Positions 18,499 to 28,681 of a stretch of DNA of 64,000 nt are shown in pieces. A model generated the notes under the pieces. It saw nothing but the letters and a program-made list of their open reading frames with translations, was not told the origin of the DNA and ran no database searches. The translations under genes were made by a program, and so were the position numbers. Every line of letters starts with the position of its first letter. The stretch's first letter is position 1. The stretch is from Thiohalocapsa sp. ML1 (GTDB lineage: Bacteria; Pseudomonadota; Gammaproteobacteria; Chromatiales; Chromatiaceae), in NCBI RefSeq assembly GCF_001469165.1, contig NZ_JABX01000004.1, forward strand, positions 153,035-217,034, in the 5' to 3' direction.

Positions 18499-18640
18499 TA
18501 ATCGGTCCTTGGGGTTCTTTCGCGAAGCGGGTCAGCAGTAATCGCGCACGCTCGCAAGATGATTACTACAAGGTCCCGCGATCAGCCCGCGGAGACGCTT
18601 GCCCCCTTGCAGGGGATGTTGACGGACGACGTTACGCTGG

Positions 18641-20098
18641 CTAGAGGCGCCTGTACCAATCCCTCCCAAGCGCGATAGCTTCCTTCAGCGTCGGCAGCCC
18701 CTTGGGCTGCGACAGCGCCGGCGTCGCGAGCGACGCATGCCCGCGGTTTGCGGCTGATGGCGCAGTTCCGGCACGCCTGCCCGCTGCGGGCAGCGGTTGC
18801 GGGCGCCACGTTGGCTTCGGGATTGGGGCGCGAACGAGAACTTCCGTTTCAAGCTCGGCCAGCTCTTTTTTTAGCACGACTTGCATTCCGACGATAATCG
18901 CAATCAGAGCGTAGTAATAGTTGAAGTACGCCAAACCGAGAAAGGCGCCGCTTACGGCATAGCCGATTAGACTCACCTGCATCATTCTCGCAAGGTCGTT
19001 CATCCATGCGAGATCGGCGATGCCGCGTGTGCGCCTGATGATGCTGCCACACGCCTGGAGACTGAAAATCCCGATCGCGAGGAAAAGCCCCAACCCGATG
19101 AAGCCCTGCTCGGCCATAATCTCGAAGTAGATGCTGTGCGAATCGGTCGTGCGCGGGCCCACTTCAGGTAAGTACATGAGATAAGTGGCAGGCGCGAATG
19201 TTTCGAAACCGCCACCTAAGGGCCGATGCATCGCGAGATTGAATGCCATGCGCCAAGCCATAATCCGGCCCATCGCGGACCCGTCTTCCTCGTAGTTGAC
19301 AATTGTCCCCATACGTTCATGCCATTCCTGCGGCATGAAGGCCATCATAACGGTCCCTAGCACAGCGGCAAGCAACAAGTACCCGAATTTATTCTTCGTT
19401 TTCCATATCAGCATGACGGCCATCGCGATGACCCCCAAGAAGGCGCCGCGTGACTGGGAGCCGAAAACTGAAAAGGCGCAGAGAATAATACCGATCAGCA
19501 ACGCATGCTTGAGCAGTCGATACGGCACGATGGTACGAAGGAAAAAGAGCAACGGGATAGTCATGATCAGCGCCAGCGCCATCGAATTGTTGTCGCCGAT
19601 GAAGCTGCCGGCCGGGCCCCAAACGTGATAGCTACCGCCTGTGAGCATTGTGAAGTATCCGCCCTTGAAGCCATAGAAGCCAATGGAAAGGGCGGCGACG
19701 GTAGTCAGCGCGATGACGCGCTCCTTGGAGTTCAGCACCATGATGGCGACGAAGGTGGTGAGCATGATCTTCCAGACCTTGTCCCACTGCCCCCAAGCCC
19801 AACCCGGATACAGGCTGAATATAGTAGTCAGCAGCATCCACGCCCAGAACAGCCCGAGCGTAACCGTAATCGGGGTGAGCGGGATCTCCTTTTTTTCGTG
19901 CCTTGCTATCAGCAGGCTGGACAGCATCGCAAGGGCGATAATCTGCGCAAAGGGCTGATTGGTCAGGGTCCAACTGATGCGATGCGGATTCATCAGGCCG
20001 ATCCAATACCATACCAGCACGCCGATGAAGGGCTTCATGTAGATGAAGGGGATCGATCCGTAGATCGTCACCAGCAAAACGATGTCCCTGAGGCCCAT
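18641..20098 (-). CDS. O-antigen-ligase-like protein of the exosortase A system
   Basis: A 485-residue polytopic protein of the Wzy/WaaL superfamily, of the kind found in XrtA/PEP-CTERM loci as a putative O-glycosylation ligase. It has about eleven hydrophobic segments. The signature periplasmic loop is around EVGPRTTDSHSIYFEIMAEQ, and SQSRGAFLGV precedes it. The last 70 residues are a cytoplasmic proline-rich tail. It ends the exopolysaccharide operon and starts three bases after the AMP-ligase-like gene. It would polymerise or transfer the glycan on the periplasmic side. Confidence 0.85.
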   Translation of the reverse strand: MGLRDIVLLVTIYGSIPFIYMKPFIGVLVWYWIGLMNPHRISWTLTNQPFAQIIALAMLSSLLIARHEKKEIPLTPITVTLGLFWAWMLLTTIFSLYPGWAWGQWDKVWKIMLTTFVAIMVLNSKERVIALTTVAALSIGFYGFKGGYFTMLTGGSYHVWGPAGSFIGDNNSMALALIMTIPLLFFLRTIVPYRLLKHALLIGIILCAFSVFGSQSRGAFLGVIAMAVMLIWKTKNKFGYLLLAAVLGTVMMAFMPQEWHERMGTIVNYEEDGSAMGRIMAWRMAFNLAMHRPLGGGFETFAPATYLMYLPEVGPRTTDSHSIYFEIMAEQGFIGLGLFLAIGIFSLQACGSIIRRTRGIADLAWMNDLARMMQVSLIGYAVSGAFLGLAYFNYYYALIAIIVGMQVVLKKELAELETEVLVRAPIPKPTWRPQPLPAAGRRAGTAPSAANRGHASLATPALSQPKGLPTLKEAIALGRDWYRRL

Positions 20099-20101
20099 GG
20101 T

Positions 20102-21493
20102 TTAGGCGCCCACGGTCGGATCGGCTTCAGCCCGAGCGTTCGGCAGCTTGACGTGGCTGACGACATAGCGGTACTTGCCGGAGTGTTCGCGCGGGATGTG
20201 TGCGACTTCTTCGACCGCGATGTCCACACCTTCGCCAAGGCGCCGCTGGAATTGTGCCCGGATGTCGGCAATGCGCTCGGCGGGCAGCGGCCTTGCCGCG
20301 GCGACCAGCACGCGGGTGTGCATGAGCGACTCCTGCACGATCTTGAACTGATCGATCTCCTCCATATCGCGCAGTACGTAGATCAGCGCGAGGCCGTGCA
20401 TTACGGTACCGTCTGCGGCGACGATGAAGTCCGTCGTTCGGCCCTCCAGCCGTCCGAGTACCGGCAGGCCGCGTCCGCAGGGACAGGGTTGCGGGTCCAA
20501 GGCGCCGACATCGCCGGTGCGGTAGCGGATGAAGGGAAAATCTGCGGTCGCAAGGTGGGTTATGACGATCTCGCCGGTCTCGCCGGGCGGCACCGGCTGG
20601 CCGTCGGCACCGACTACCTCGACGATGATGTCCTCCGCCGTGATATGCAGCCGCCCCAGTGGACAGGCGTGCGAAATGAAGCCCGCATCGCGCCCGCCGT
20701 AACCGTTCGCCACCTGGCAGCCGAAGACGCGCTCAATGGCCTCGCGTTGATGGTCGTAGAGGCGCTCCGAGGTCACGAACGCGACGCGGACGCCGAGGGC
20801 ATCCAGCGCAACGCCGGCAGCCTCCGCATGGCCGGCGATCAACGCCAGAGACGACGGATAGCCGAACAGCATCCGCGGGCGGAATCGGCGAATGGCCGCG
20901 ACGAACCGGTCCAGGTTTGCGGGGGACAGCTCGAACGCCGGCACCAGTTGGGTGCGCAGCAGGGCATCACGCAGCGCACGCACGCGGTCCTGCGCGCCAA
21001 GCTCGATGGGGGAGCCCCAAACGACGATCTCGCGGTCGCCGATGTCCACGTTCCACCAGCGTGTTGCGCGCCACTTGGCGGCGACGTCGTGGCTGATACG
21101 CTCCTTGCCGATGTAGAACACCAAGGGCTCGCCGGAAGAGCCGCCGGTGTTGAAGCGTGCGAGGTCACGGGCGCCGCGAGCCTTGAGGTCTTCGACATGA
21201 GCGCGAATGGTCGCCTTGTCCATGAGCGGGAGGCGACGCAGTCCGTCGAGATCGGACACGTCGCGCGGTGCTAGGCCATGCTCGGCGAGAAGACGCTGGA
21301 CATAGGGTACCCGCGCGCTTGCGTCGGTCATGAAGGCCGCGAGGCGCTGCTGCTGATAGGCCGCGAGCTCAGCAGGCGGGAGCCATTGCGTGCGTTCGAG
21401 CGCCCGGCGCACGGCGACGGTGGCGTGACCCTTCGCCCATTCGTGCAGCGGGAACAAGAGCCCGCTGGCGAAGTTGGTGTAGAGATCCGGCAT
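20102..21493 (-). CDS. PaaK/CapK-like AMP-ligase of the exosortase A locus
   Basis: A 463-residue adenylate-forming enzyme related to phenylacetate-CoA ligase and the capsule protein CapK. The P-loop-like RFNTGGSSGEPLVFYIG is near residue 117, and the later motifs NGYGGRDAGFISHAC, YRTGDVG and GRLEGRTTDF match the family. Members of this branch are common in exopolysaccharide loci; the acyl substrate is unknown and modification of the polymer is an inference. Its ATG at 21493 overlaps the stop of the upstream glycosyltransferase by one base (TGATG). Confidence 0.75.
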   Translation of the reverse strand: MPDLYTNFASGLLFPLHEWAKGHATVAVRRALERTQWLPPAELAAYQQQRLAAFMTDASARVPYVQRLLAEHGLAPRDVSDLDGLRRLPLMDKATIRAHVEDLKARGARDLARFNTGGSSGEPLVFYIGKERISHDVAAKWRATRWWNVDIGDREIVVWGSPIELGAQDRVRALRDALLRTQLVPAFELSPANLDRFVAAIRRFRPRMLFGYPSSLALIAGHAEAAGVALDALGVRVAFVTSERLYDHQREAIERVFGCQVANGYGGRDAGFISHACPLGRLHITAEDIIVEVVGADGQPVPPGETGEIVITHLATADFPFIRYRTGDVGALDPQPCPCGRGLPVLGRLEGRTTDFIVAADGTVMHGLALIYVLRDMEEIDQFKIVQESLMHTRVLVAAARPLPAERIADIRAQFQRRLGEGVDIAVEEVAHIPREHSGKYRYVVSHVKLPNARAEADPTVGA

Positions 21494-22740
21494 CAGCGCA
21501 CCGGCTCGCGGCCCGGGACGTGCTCCGGCGGGCCCGCCGGCGCACCGAGCAGCCTGCCATAGACGGCCTGGTAGCGCGCAACGCTGCGCGCCCAGGTACG
21601 CTCCGCTTCCACGAAACGCCGCCCCGCCGCGCGCCGCAACGGCCAGTCGTCCCTGTCATCGAGCATGACGCGGACGGCCGCCGCGAGCGCCGAGGCGTCA
21701 CCCGCCGCAAACAGCCGGCCAGTGACGCCATCGTCGATGAGCTCCCGATGGCCGCCGACGTCCGAGGCCAGCACGAGCTTGCCCTGCGCCATCGCCTCCA
21801 AGGGCTTGAGCGGCGTCACCAGCTCCGTGAGCCGCATGGACTTGCGCGGATAGACGAGGATGTCGACGAGACTGTAATAGCGCTGCACCAGGTCGTGCGG
21901 CACCCGGCCGGTGAAATGCACGCGCGCGCCGACGCCCAGCGCCGCGACCTGCTCCTTCAGGCGCGACTCCTCGGGCCCGCCGCCCACCAGCAGCAGATGC
22001 ACGTCCAGGCTGCACGCGAGCTCCGCCATGGCGGCCACCGCAATGTCCAGTCCCTCATAGGCGTAGAACGAGCCAATGAAGCCCAGCATCGGCGCATCAC
22101 CGAGCCCGAGCTCCGCAGCCAGCGCCTGATCCGGCGGCAGGTCGAACGCGAAAACCTCGGCATCCACGGCGTTCGGGATCACCGTGAGCTTGGCGTCGGG
22201 GATGCCGCGGGCGCGAATGTCCCGGCGCAGGCCGTCGCAGATGCAGGTTACGGCGTCGGCACGCCGGAACACGTGGGTTTCCAGCGCCCGGGTCAATCGA
22301 TAGCGCGCCCCACCCGCGCGGCTGGTGCCGTGGTCGGCGGCGGCGTCCTCCCAAAAGGCCCGGCATTCGTAGACCACCGGCAGGCCATGCCGATGGCCGA
22401 CCCTGAGCGCGGCAAGCCCGTTCAAGGCCGGCGAGTGCGCGTGCAGCAGGTCCGGGCGCTCCGTGCGCACGGCCGCATCCAGCCGCCGCGCCAGATCGTT
22501 GACGATGCGCCACTGGTTCAGCACCGGCAAGCGACCGCCGGGCCCGGCAGGTGGGGCCGTCCGGTAGAAGCGCAGCCCGTCGATGACCTCGACATCGGCG
22601 CCGCTCGCGCCCTGCTTGCCGGAGGTGATCTGCACCGTGTCCCAGCCCATCGCCGCCTGCTGCTTCAGGATCGCGCGGGTCCGAAAGGTATAGCCGCTGT
22701 GCAGCGGGATGGAGTGGTCCAAGACGTGCAGGATCTTCAT
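21493..22740 (-). CDS. GT4 glycosyltransferase, exosortase A-associated
   Basis: A 415-residue GT-B glycosyltransferase. The N-terminus MKILHVLDHSIPLHSGYTFR is the hallmark of the Daro_2409-type PEP-CTERM/exosortase-associated family. The donor domain shows MLGFIGSFYAYEGLDIAV and YPRKSMRLTELVTPLKPLEAMA. It is a cytoplasmic enzyme adding one sugar of the repeat unit. Its ATG at 22740 directly abuts the stop of the amidotransferase gene, so translation is probably coupled. Confidence 0.85.
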   Translation of the reverse strand: MKILHVLDHSIPLHSGYTFRTRAILKQQAAMGWDTVQITSGKQGASGADVEVIDGLRFYRTAPPAGPGGRLPVLNQWRIVNDLARRLDAAVRTERPDLLHAHSPALNGLAALRVGHRHGLPVVYECRAFWEDAAADHGTSRAGGARYRLTRALETHVFRRADAVTCICDGLRRDIRARGIPDAKLTVIPNAVDAEVFAFDLPPDQALAAELGLGDAPMLGFIGSFYAYEGLDIAVAAMAELACSLDVHLLLVGGGPEESRLKEQVAALGVGARVHFTGRVPHDLVQRYYSLVDILVYPRKSMRLTELVTPLKPLEAMAQGKLVLASDVGGHRELIDDGVTGRLFAAGDASALAAAVRVMLDDRDDWPLRRAAGRRFVEAERTWARSVARYQAVYGRLLGAPAGPPEHVPGREPVR

Positions 22741-24672
22741 TCAGGCCGCCTCCAGGGCAGCGGGCTGCAAACCCTGCTCGCGCTTCAGGAAGGCGTCGAA
22801 CATCAAGAGGCTCCAGAGTGCGGCGCTGAGGTCGCGCCGCCCGCTGTCGTGGGTGTCCAGCAGATCCAGCAGACAGCCGCGCTCGAACAGCCCCGTATCG
22901 GCGAGCCGCGCGCCGAGCAGCGCCTCGCGCACGCGCGTGCGCAACGGCCCTCGGAACCAGCTCGCAAGCGGCACCGCAAAACCCATTTTCGGGCGGTCCA
23001 TCACTGCGTGCGGCAAGTGCGCACGCAGCGCCGACTTGAACAGGTGCTTGCCGTCGCGGCCGCTGAGCTTGAGCCCCGGCGGCAGGGACGACATCCACTC
23101 AACGAGCTCGTGGTCGAGCAGCGGCACGCGCACCTCCAGCGCATGGGCCATGCTCGCGCGATCCACCTTGGTCAGGATGTCATCGACCAGATAGGTCTTC
23201 ATGTCCAGGTATTGCACGAGCGACAGGGGATGCTCCGTCGGGCTGGCCGCGGCGTGGCGGCGCAGCACCTCAATGGCATTGTAGCCTTGCAATTGCCGCC
23301 GCATGGCCGGGCTGTAGAGCCGGGCGCGCAGATCATCATCAAGCACGGAGATGATGTCGAAATAGCCCGCGACGGCATCCCTGGCCAAGGCCTGGAAGGT
23401 CGCCTTCGCGCGCAGGAAACGCGGCGCGCCGAGGAGCGGCGGATAGGCCCGGCCCATGGGCCCGAACACCGCGCGCCTGACCCCGAGCGGCATCATCCCG
23501 CGCAAGCGCTGCTCATCCAGGTGCCATTGGTAACGCCGATACCCGGCAAGGTTCTCATCCCCGCCATCGCCGGACAGGACCACCGTGACCTGTCGGCGCG
23601 CCAGCTCGCACACCAGGTAGGTCGGCAGCGCGGAGCTGTCCGCGTAGGGCTCGTCGTAGAGCCCCGCGAGGGTATCCAGCAGGTCGAACCGGTCAACCTC
23701 CAGTTGCTCGGTGCGATGGGCGGTGGCGTAGCGCTGCGCCACCGCCGCCGCATAGCTCGACTCGTTGAAGGCCGGATCACCGAAGGAGATGGAGCAGGTA
23801 TTGACGGCGCCCGTGCCGTCGGCAGCCATGATCTGGGCCATCAGCGCGACGACGGCACTGGAATCGACCCCACCGGACAGAAAGGCACCCAGCGGCACCT
23901 CGGCGACGAGGCGCAGCCGCACCGCCTCCCGCAAACGCTCGATCAGCTCCTCGCCCGCCGCCGCCGCGTCCGGAAAGCTGCCGGGCACGAACGGCACGTC
24001 CCAGTACTGCTGCGGCACAGGGCGCGCGGCGCCGCGGCGAACAGCGAGCCGATGGCCGGCCGGCAGCTTAAACACCCCGCTGTAAATGGTCCGCGGCTCG
24101 GGCACGTAGCCGTAGGCGAAGTAGTCCTCCACCGCCTCCGGCGCGATGACACGCGCGAGCGCCGGATGCAGCTCAAGGGCCTTGAGCTCGGACGCGAAGA
24201 TCAGGCTGCCGTCGCCGAGCCAGGCATAGTAGAGCGGCTTGATGCCGAGGCGGTCGCGCGCCAGAAACAGCGTCTGCCTGCCGCGATCCCAGATCGCGAA
24301 GGCGAACATGCCGCGGAAGCGCTCGACACAGCGCTCGCCCCACTCCTCCCACGCGTGCACGATGACCTCGGTATCGCAGCGGGTGCGAAAGTGGTGGCCG
24401 CGCGCCGTGAGCTCGTCGATCAAGGGCTGATAGTTGTAGATCTCACCGTTATAGACAACGACGACGCTCTCGTCCTCGTTGTAGAGCGGCTGCCGACCAC
24501 CGGAGAGATCGATGATGGACAGCCGCCGATGGCCCAGGCCAAGCCCAGTCTCGTGGTGGATACCGTGCTGATCCGGCCCCCGATGGGCCTGAGCGTCGTT
24601 CATCCGGCGCAGCAGATCCGCCGACACGGGAGCCGATCCATCCCCGGCGAAAATGCCTGTGATCGCACACAT
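22741..24672 (-). CDS. Asparagine synthase-like amidotransferase, XrtA-associated
   Basis: A 643-residue glutamine-hydrolysing amidotransferase. Cys2 in MCAITGIF is the nucleophile of the N-terminal glutaminase domain, with AHRGPDQHG and VYNGEIYNY following. The synthase domain has the ATP-pyrophosphatase loop FLSGGVDSSAVVALM near residue 262. Length and order match the asparagine-synthase paralogues that are regular members of XrtA/PEP-CTERM loci. It likely amidates a sugar acid or amino acid on the polymer rather than making free asparagine. It sits between xrtA and the GT4 gene. Confidence 0.85.
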   Translation of the reverse strand: MCAITGIFAGDGSAPVSADLLRRMNDAQAHRGPDQHGIHHETGLGLGHRRLSIIDLSGGRQPLYNEDESVVVVYNGEIYNYQPLIDELTARGHHFRTRCDTEVIVHAWEEWGERCVERFRGMFAFAIWDRGRQTLFLARDRLGIKPLYYAWLGDGSLIFASELKALELHPALARVIAPEAVEDYFAYGYVPEPRTIYSGVFKLPAGHRLAVRRGAARPVPQQYWDVPFVPGSFPDAAAAGEELIERLREAVRLRLVAEVPLGAFLSGGVDSSAVVALMAQIMAADGTGAVNTCSISFGDPAFNESSYAAAVAQRYATAHRTEQLEVDRFDLLDTLAGLYDEPYADSSALPTYLVCELARRQVTVVLSGDGGDENLAGYRRYQWHLDEQRLRGMMPLGVRRAVFGPMGRAYPPLLGAPRFLRAKATFQALARDAVAGYFDIISVLDDDLRARLYSPAMRRQLQGYNAIEVLRRHAAASPTEHPLSLVQYLDMKTYLVDDILTKVDRASMAHALEVRVPLLDHELVEWMSSLPPGLKLSGRDGKHLFKSALRAHLPHAVMDRPKMGFAVPLASWFRGPLRTRVREALLGARLADTGLFERGCLLDLLDTHDSGRRDLSAALWSLLMFDAFLKREQGLQPAALEAA

Positions 24673-24730
24673 TAGAGTTGTCTCCGCGCCCGGACCGGCT
24701 TCTCAAGCAGCGCCGAATGCGCAACAGCCC

Positions 24731-26323
24731 TCACTCGGCCGCCGCAAGGGAGCGCTCGATCTCGGCGTCGACGGCCGGCAGCATCGCGTTCAGAAACGCG
24801 GTCAGCGCCGCGGCCGCCGTCTCCGGCTGCTCGTCGTAGGGAGCCGCGACGGCGATGAGCGCCGCCTCGCCATGGCGACCGGAAAGCCGCGACTTGGCCT
24901 CCAGCATCTTGGCGAGGTAGGGATTGGCCGTGTGCCGATCACCCACCAGATACCAGTCCCAGACCAGCAGGCGCTGGCCGCGTCGCGACAACAAGAGGTG
25001 CTGAGTAAGCCGCAGCTCACCGCTGTCCAGCATCACGCGGCGCGGGCGAACCAGCGTATCGCTCCAGATCGGATGGTCCTGCTCGATCATCACGTTCGCG
25101 GAGGTTACCAGCTCGGCGCCCTGACGCTGCGTCCGATAGACGCCGACATAGAGCCCCACAGGGATGCCTGCGTCGCCGCCCTCGGGCCGATAGAAGGCGT
25201 ACAGACTACCATCGGTACCGACGACGCGCGGACGCCAATCCCAGGCATCCAGTTCCGGCGCCAGCGCCCAGCCTTGCGCCCGTGGTGCGAGGACAGCCAC
25301 CGGCGCTACGTCGCCGCCATGATCCGACAGTGCCCATGCCGTTGCCGGCCAGAATACCGAGAAAACCGCGGTGACCATCAGAAAACGCAGCGCGCCGCGG
25401 CGCGAGATGGGCGTTGGTGCCTCTCGCGGCGGCAGCGGCAGCGACGCCGGCGGATCGCGCCAGATGCTGCCGACGAGGAACATGATCATGATGATGACGC
25501 CGAAGAAGACCCAGCCGTAGATTAAATGATCCACGCCGACGGCGAGCTTCATGTCGCTCAAGTGCCCGATCATGACGATCATATAGGCGCGGAAACCGTT
25601 AGCGATAATCGGCATCAAGATGGAGAACAGCACAAACAGCAGCCGCTTCCACCAGCTCGTATAGGTGAGATAGGCGAACAGCACGCCGAGGGTCACGGAG
25701 GCAATCAGATAACGCATGCCGCTGCACGCCTCGACCACGGACCACTGTCCACTTGGTATCGTGAACAAGGTGCCCTCGCGGTACACCGGTATGCCGGTGA
25801 GCTTGAGCATGCCAACGGTGAAATCGGCGGTGAAGTTCATCATGGGATAGACGAGTCCTTCGCCCACCGGCACGCCGAAAAAAAGAAACAGGATCGGGAA
25901 CGCCAGAAACCGCGCGACGCGATGCCCAAGCACGCTCCAGATGGCCACCACAAGCATGCCCACGAAGGCGAACTGCTCCACCACCAGCGCGTCTACGAGT
26001 CGGCCAAGCAGCCAGCCGAAGCCAAGCGGCAGCAGCAGCACGAGGGGCCATCGCGCAGGCTGCGGCGCCAAGTGCCGCAAGCCCGCGCGCTTTTCCCACA
26101 CCAGCCACAGGCTGATGGGAATGATCAGGTAGCCGTGGGCGTAGGTCTCGGAGCGTTCCCAGATCGCGACAATGGACCATGCTGTCTGGTGAAAAGCGGC
26201 GACGACCAGGACGAGGGTGGCGACAAGCAACCCGAGCCCGACGCCCCAACGGGCCAGCCAACCAGGGCTGGCCGCGGCGCCTTCGGCGGCCGGCATGGGG
26301 TGCTGTTGTGTCGTGTCAGTCAT
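24731..26323 (-). CDS. xrtA: Exosortase A with C-terminal EpsI domain
   Basis: A 530-residue inner-membrane protein. The exosortase core has the conserved catalytic residues Cys200 (VVEACSGMRYL), Arg245 (ANGFRAYMIV) and His266 (GVDHLIYGW), set among about eight helices. After a linker and another helix near residue 317, the last 200 residues are an EpsI-like periplasmic domain. Exosortases cut and transfer proteins bearing a PEP-CTERM tail. No such substrate is encoded in this window. Its start overlaps the stop of the upstream sugar transferase as ATGA. Confidence 0.93.
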   Translation of the reverse strand: MTDTTQQHPMPAAEGAAASPGWLARWGVGLGLLVATLVLVVAAFHQTAWSIVAIWERSETYAHGYLIIPISLWLVWEKRAGLRHLAPQPARWPLVLLLPLGFGWLLGRLVDALVVEQFAFVGMLVVAIWSVLGHRVARFLAFPILFLFFGVPVGEGLVYPMMNFTADFTVGMLKLTGIPVYREGTLFTIPSGQWSVVEACSGMRYLIASVTLGVLFAYLTYTSWWKRLLFVLFSILMPIIANGFRAYMIVMIGHLSDMKLAVGVDHLIYGWVFFGVIIMIMFLVGSIWRDPPASLPLPPREAPTPISRRGALRFLMVTAVFSVFWPATAWALSDHGGDVAPVAVLAPRAQGWALAPELDAWDWRPRVVGTDGSLYAFYRPEGGDAGIPVGLYVGVYRTQRQGAELVTSANVMIEQDHPIWSDTLVRPRRVMLDSGELRLTQHLLLSRRGQRLLVWDWYLVGDRHTANPYLAKMLEAKSRLSGRHGEAALIAVAAPYDEQPETAAAALTAFLNAMLPAVDAEIERSLAAAE

Positions 26324-27591
26324 GCTGCGCCTCGTTCCAGTACCGAGTCACCGGCGACGACGCGCATGAATCCGTCGATGGCGGCGCGCCAAGTGTAGTG
26401 TTCCTGAACCAACGCGCGCGCCGCCGGACCGATGTCCACATGCAGGCCGCGCAGAACCTCGACGGTACGTGCAGCGAGCGCAGCGGGGTCGTCTTCCACC
26501 AGCAAGTGCCGACCGGCGAGTGCATCGAGACCTTCCGCGCCCATTGGCGTCGTCAGAACAGGCCGCCCGATCGCCATGCCTTCCAGCACCTTGTTCTGGA
26601 TACCGCGGGCGATGCGCATTGGTGCAACGACCGCACCGGCGTGCTGCAAGTAGGGCCGGACGTCGTCGACGCGGCCAGTGACCTTAATATCGTTCCGGCG
26701 CAGCGCGAGCACATCCGGCGCCGGCCTGGCGCCCACGATATAGAAGCGCGCCGCCGGGACTTCTTGGCGCACCGCTGGCCATACCTCGGCGGCGAACCAA
26801 CGCACCGCATCGACATTGGCCCAATAATCCATGGCCCCGGTAAACACAACCGCATGCTCGTCGTGGTGGTACGGACTTGGCCGCCCGGCCGCCGGTGCGA
26901 AACCATCGGCGTCCACGCCGTTAGGCACGGCCTCCAGCACCGCTGCCGAGCCGGTCAAGCGCCGGAAGAGCTCGGTCTCTGCGCTCGACACGAACAGGCC
27001 AGCGTCGAAACCCTCCGCGACCGCCGCGTCGTGTGCCAACAGACGCCGAGCCTCGCGACCATAGAGCCACGACATGGGCGGAGCGATGCGCGCCGCGTAC
27101 TGCCGCCACTTGTCTGCGTCCACATCGACGAAATCGATGATGCGCCGCGCCTGGGCTGCCGCCGGAACCAGCGCGTATTGTGCCATGGCTGATGAGAAGA
27201 CTACGACGCGGGAGATGTCGCCGCGCGCGAGCAATCGGGCGACCCAAGCGGACATGCGCCGGTCGCGATAGTAGCCGCTTGTCAGGGATTCGGCGCGCAG
27301 CAGCGCCGGCAGCCCTCGCAGCTTTGCCCGCAGCGGTACCAACGGCAGCAGACACAGTTCTGCGCAGCACGCCTGCAAGCGCTCGCGGTGCGCCCAATCC
27401 GCCGGGTCGTCGACGAACGCGCCGAGGTAGACCCGATAGCGCTCTGCGAGGCCCATCAGCCAGCGGTAGGAGCGGATCTTGTCTCCCTTGTCCGGCGGAT
27501 AAGGGACGCGGTGACAAAGCAGCAGTACCGCACCCTCACCCTCGGCCGGCGCGCGGCCTGACGGCCGCTGGTTGGCGATCGCTTGCTGCAT
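26320..27591 (-). CDS. Sugar transferase, PEP-CTERM/EpsH1-associated
   Basis: A 423-residue GT-B glycosyltransferase of the Stp1-like family that accompanies exosortase A. The hallmark HRVPYPPDKGDKIRSYRWL is near residue 28, followed by DFVDVDADKWRQYA and, in the donor domain, VFTGAMDYWANVDAVRWF and RGIQNKVLEGMAIGRPV. It acts in the cytoplasm on the exopolysaccharide repeat. It lies 11 bases after the FemAB-like gene and overlaps xrtA. Confidence 0.88.
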   Translation of the reverse strand: MQQAIANQRPSGRAPAEGEGAVLLLCHRVPYPPDKGDKIRSYRWLMGLAERYRVYLGAFVDDPADWAHRERLQACCAELCLLPLVPLRAKLRGLPALLRAESLTSGYYRDRRMSAWVARLLARGDISRVVVFSSAMAQYALVPAAAQARRIIDFVDVDADKWRQYAARIAPPMSWLYGREARRLLAHDAAVAEGFDAGLFVSSAETELFRRLTGSAAVLEAVPNGVDADGFAPAAGRPSPYHHDEHAVVFTGAMDYWANVDAVRWFAAEVWPAVRQEVPAARFYIVGARPAPDVLALRRNDIKVTGRVDDVRPYLQHAGAVVAPMRIARGIQNKVLEGMAIGRPVLTTPMGAEGLDALAGRHLLVEDDPAALAARTVEVLRGLHVDIGPAARALVQEHYTWRAAIDGFMRVVAGDSVLERGAA

Positions 27592-27602
27592 GGAGAGGCC
27601 GC

Positions 27603-28661
27603 TCAGCCCAGGTTGCGGGCGAGCACGGGCCCGACAATGTTCGCGACCGGAAGCGGCAGGCGCTTCCAGGCGGCGATGAAGTACTTGTACTTGGGGTTGT
27701 TCGGGTTGACGTCCGGCACGCAGGGACTGCGTACCAGATGGTATTGATAATGCAACGGCTCGGGCTCAAAGCCCCAGTTCTTCTTGAAGCTGAAAGACCC
27801 CGTGCCCCGCTTGCTGCGCCCGTAATCGAACACGCGGGCGCCGCGGCGCGCCGCACGGGACATGAGGTCCCAGTACATGAAATCGTTGCCGTACAGCGAG
27901 CGCGCGGCCGGGCGGCTCCCCCCGTAATAGGGGAGCACCGTGTCGCGATGATAGAAGCTCATGACACCGGCAACATCGGCGTCACCATGCCGCACGATGG
28001 ACATCTCACAGATCGGGCGAAACACGCGCCAGAGCACCTCGAAGTAACGGCGCGGAAAGACCGGTGTACCGAGGTTGCGCACGCTTTCAGCGTAGATCGC
28101 ATAGAACCGAGCAAGATCGTCCGTCTGCTCGGCCACCAGACCCGCGCCGATGCCCTTGCGCACCATCGCGCGCTGCTTGCGTGGAATGGCCTTCAGGTTG
28201 GCCTCGTCGTCATCGCAGATCGGCTTGCGAAAGGTGACGTAGAGCTGATCTTTGGTTGGCCAGTTGGCGGTTGGCCAGTCGGCCTCCGCCGCGGTCTGGT
28301 TGCGCAGCTCCAAGGCGTCGACGTTGAGCACCCGCGCCAACTCCACCGCATGATCGATGACCGCCCGATGCGCGTCCTCGCTGACGGCCAGCACACCGCC
28401 GTAAACACAGCCCGGGGTCGAGACCAGCGTATGACCGAATAGCCTGCTCTTGACCTCTGCCAGCGGCAGCACCGCCTCGACGCGCTCACCACGCCAAGCC
28501 ATCAGGAAATGCGGCTTGTGGCGGAGACCTTGGCCGACGGCCTCATGCCAGCCGGCGAGGTGACAGAAGGTCGCCGACGGATGCAAGGCCACGAACGCAT
28601 CCCAGGCTGCCTCGTGCCCGGGCACCAACTCAGTGACCCGCAGATCGGCGGCGCTCGTCAT
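27603..28661 (-). CDS. FemAB-like protein, XrtA-associated
   Basis: A 352-residue GNAT-fold protein of the FemAB type found in exosortase A loci. Landmarks are ATFCHLAGWHEAV near residue 25, PRKQRAMVRKGIGAGL, LPYYGGSRPAARSLYGNDF and FDYGRSKRGTGSFSFKKNWGF. FemAB proteins add an amino acid from a charged tRNA; here it may modify the polysaccharide. I start at the ATG at 28661, which has GGAG ten bases ahead. A GTG at 28685 overlapping the deacetylase stop (GTGA) is the alternative and would add eight residues. Confidence 0.82.
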   Translation of the reverse strand: MTSAADLRVTELVPGHEAAWDAFVALHPSATFCHLAGWHEAVGQGLRHKPHFLMAWRGERVEAVLPLAEVKSRLFGHTLVSTPGCVYGGVLAVSEDAHRAVIDHAVELARVLNVDALELRNQTAAEADWPTANWPTKDQLYVTFRKPICDDDEANLKAIPRKQRAMVRKGIGAGLVAEQTDDLARFYAIYAESVRNLGTPVFPRRYFEVLWRVFRPICEMSIVRHGDADVAGVMSFYHRDTVLPYYGGSRPAARSLYGNDFMYWDLMSRAARRGARVFDYGRSKRGTGSFSFKKNWGFEPEPLHYQYHLVRSPCVPDVNPNNPKYKYFIAAWKRLPLPVANIVGPVLARNLG

Positions 28662-28681
28662 GTGGGTGCTGCTCCGTGCCG

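Noticed and set aside
21520..24675. A 1051-codon open frame opposite to the glycosyltransferase and amidotransferase genes
   Set aside because: Same cause; both genes on the other strand have full family motifs, while this translation has none.
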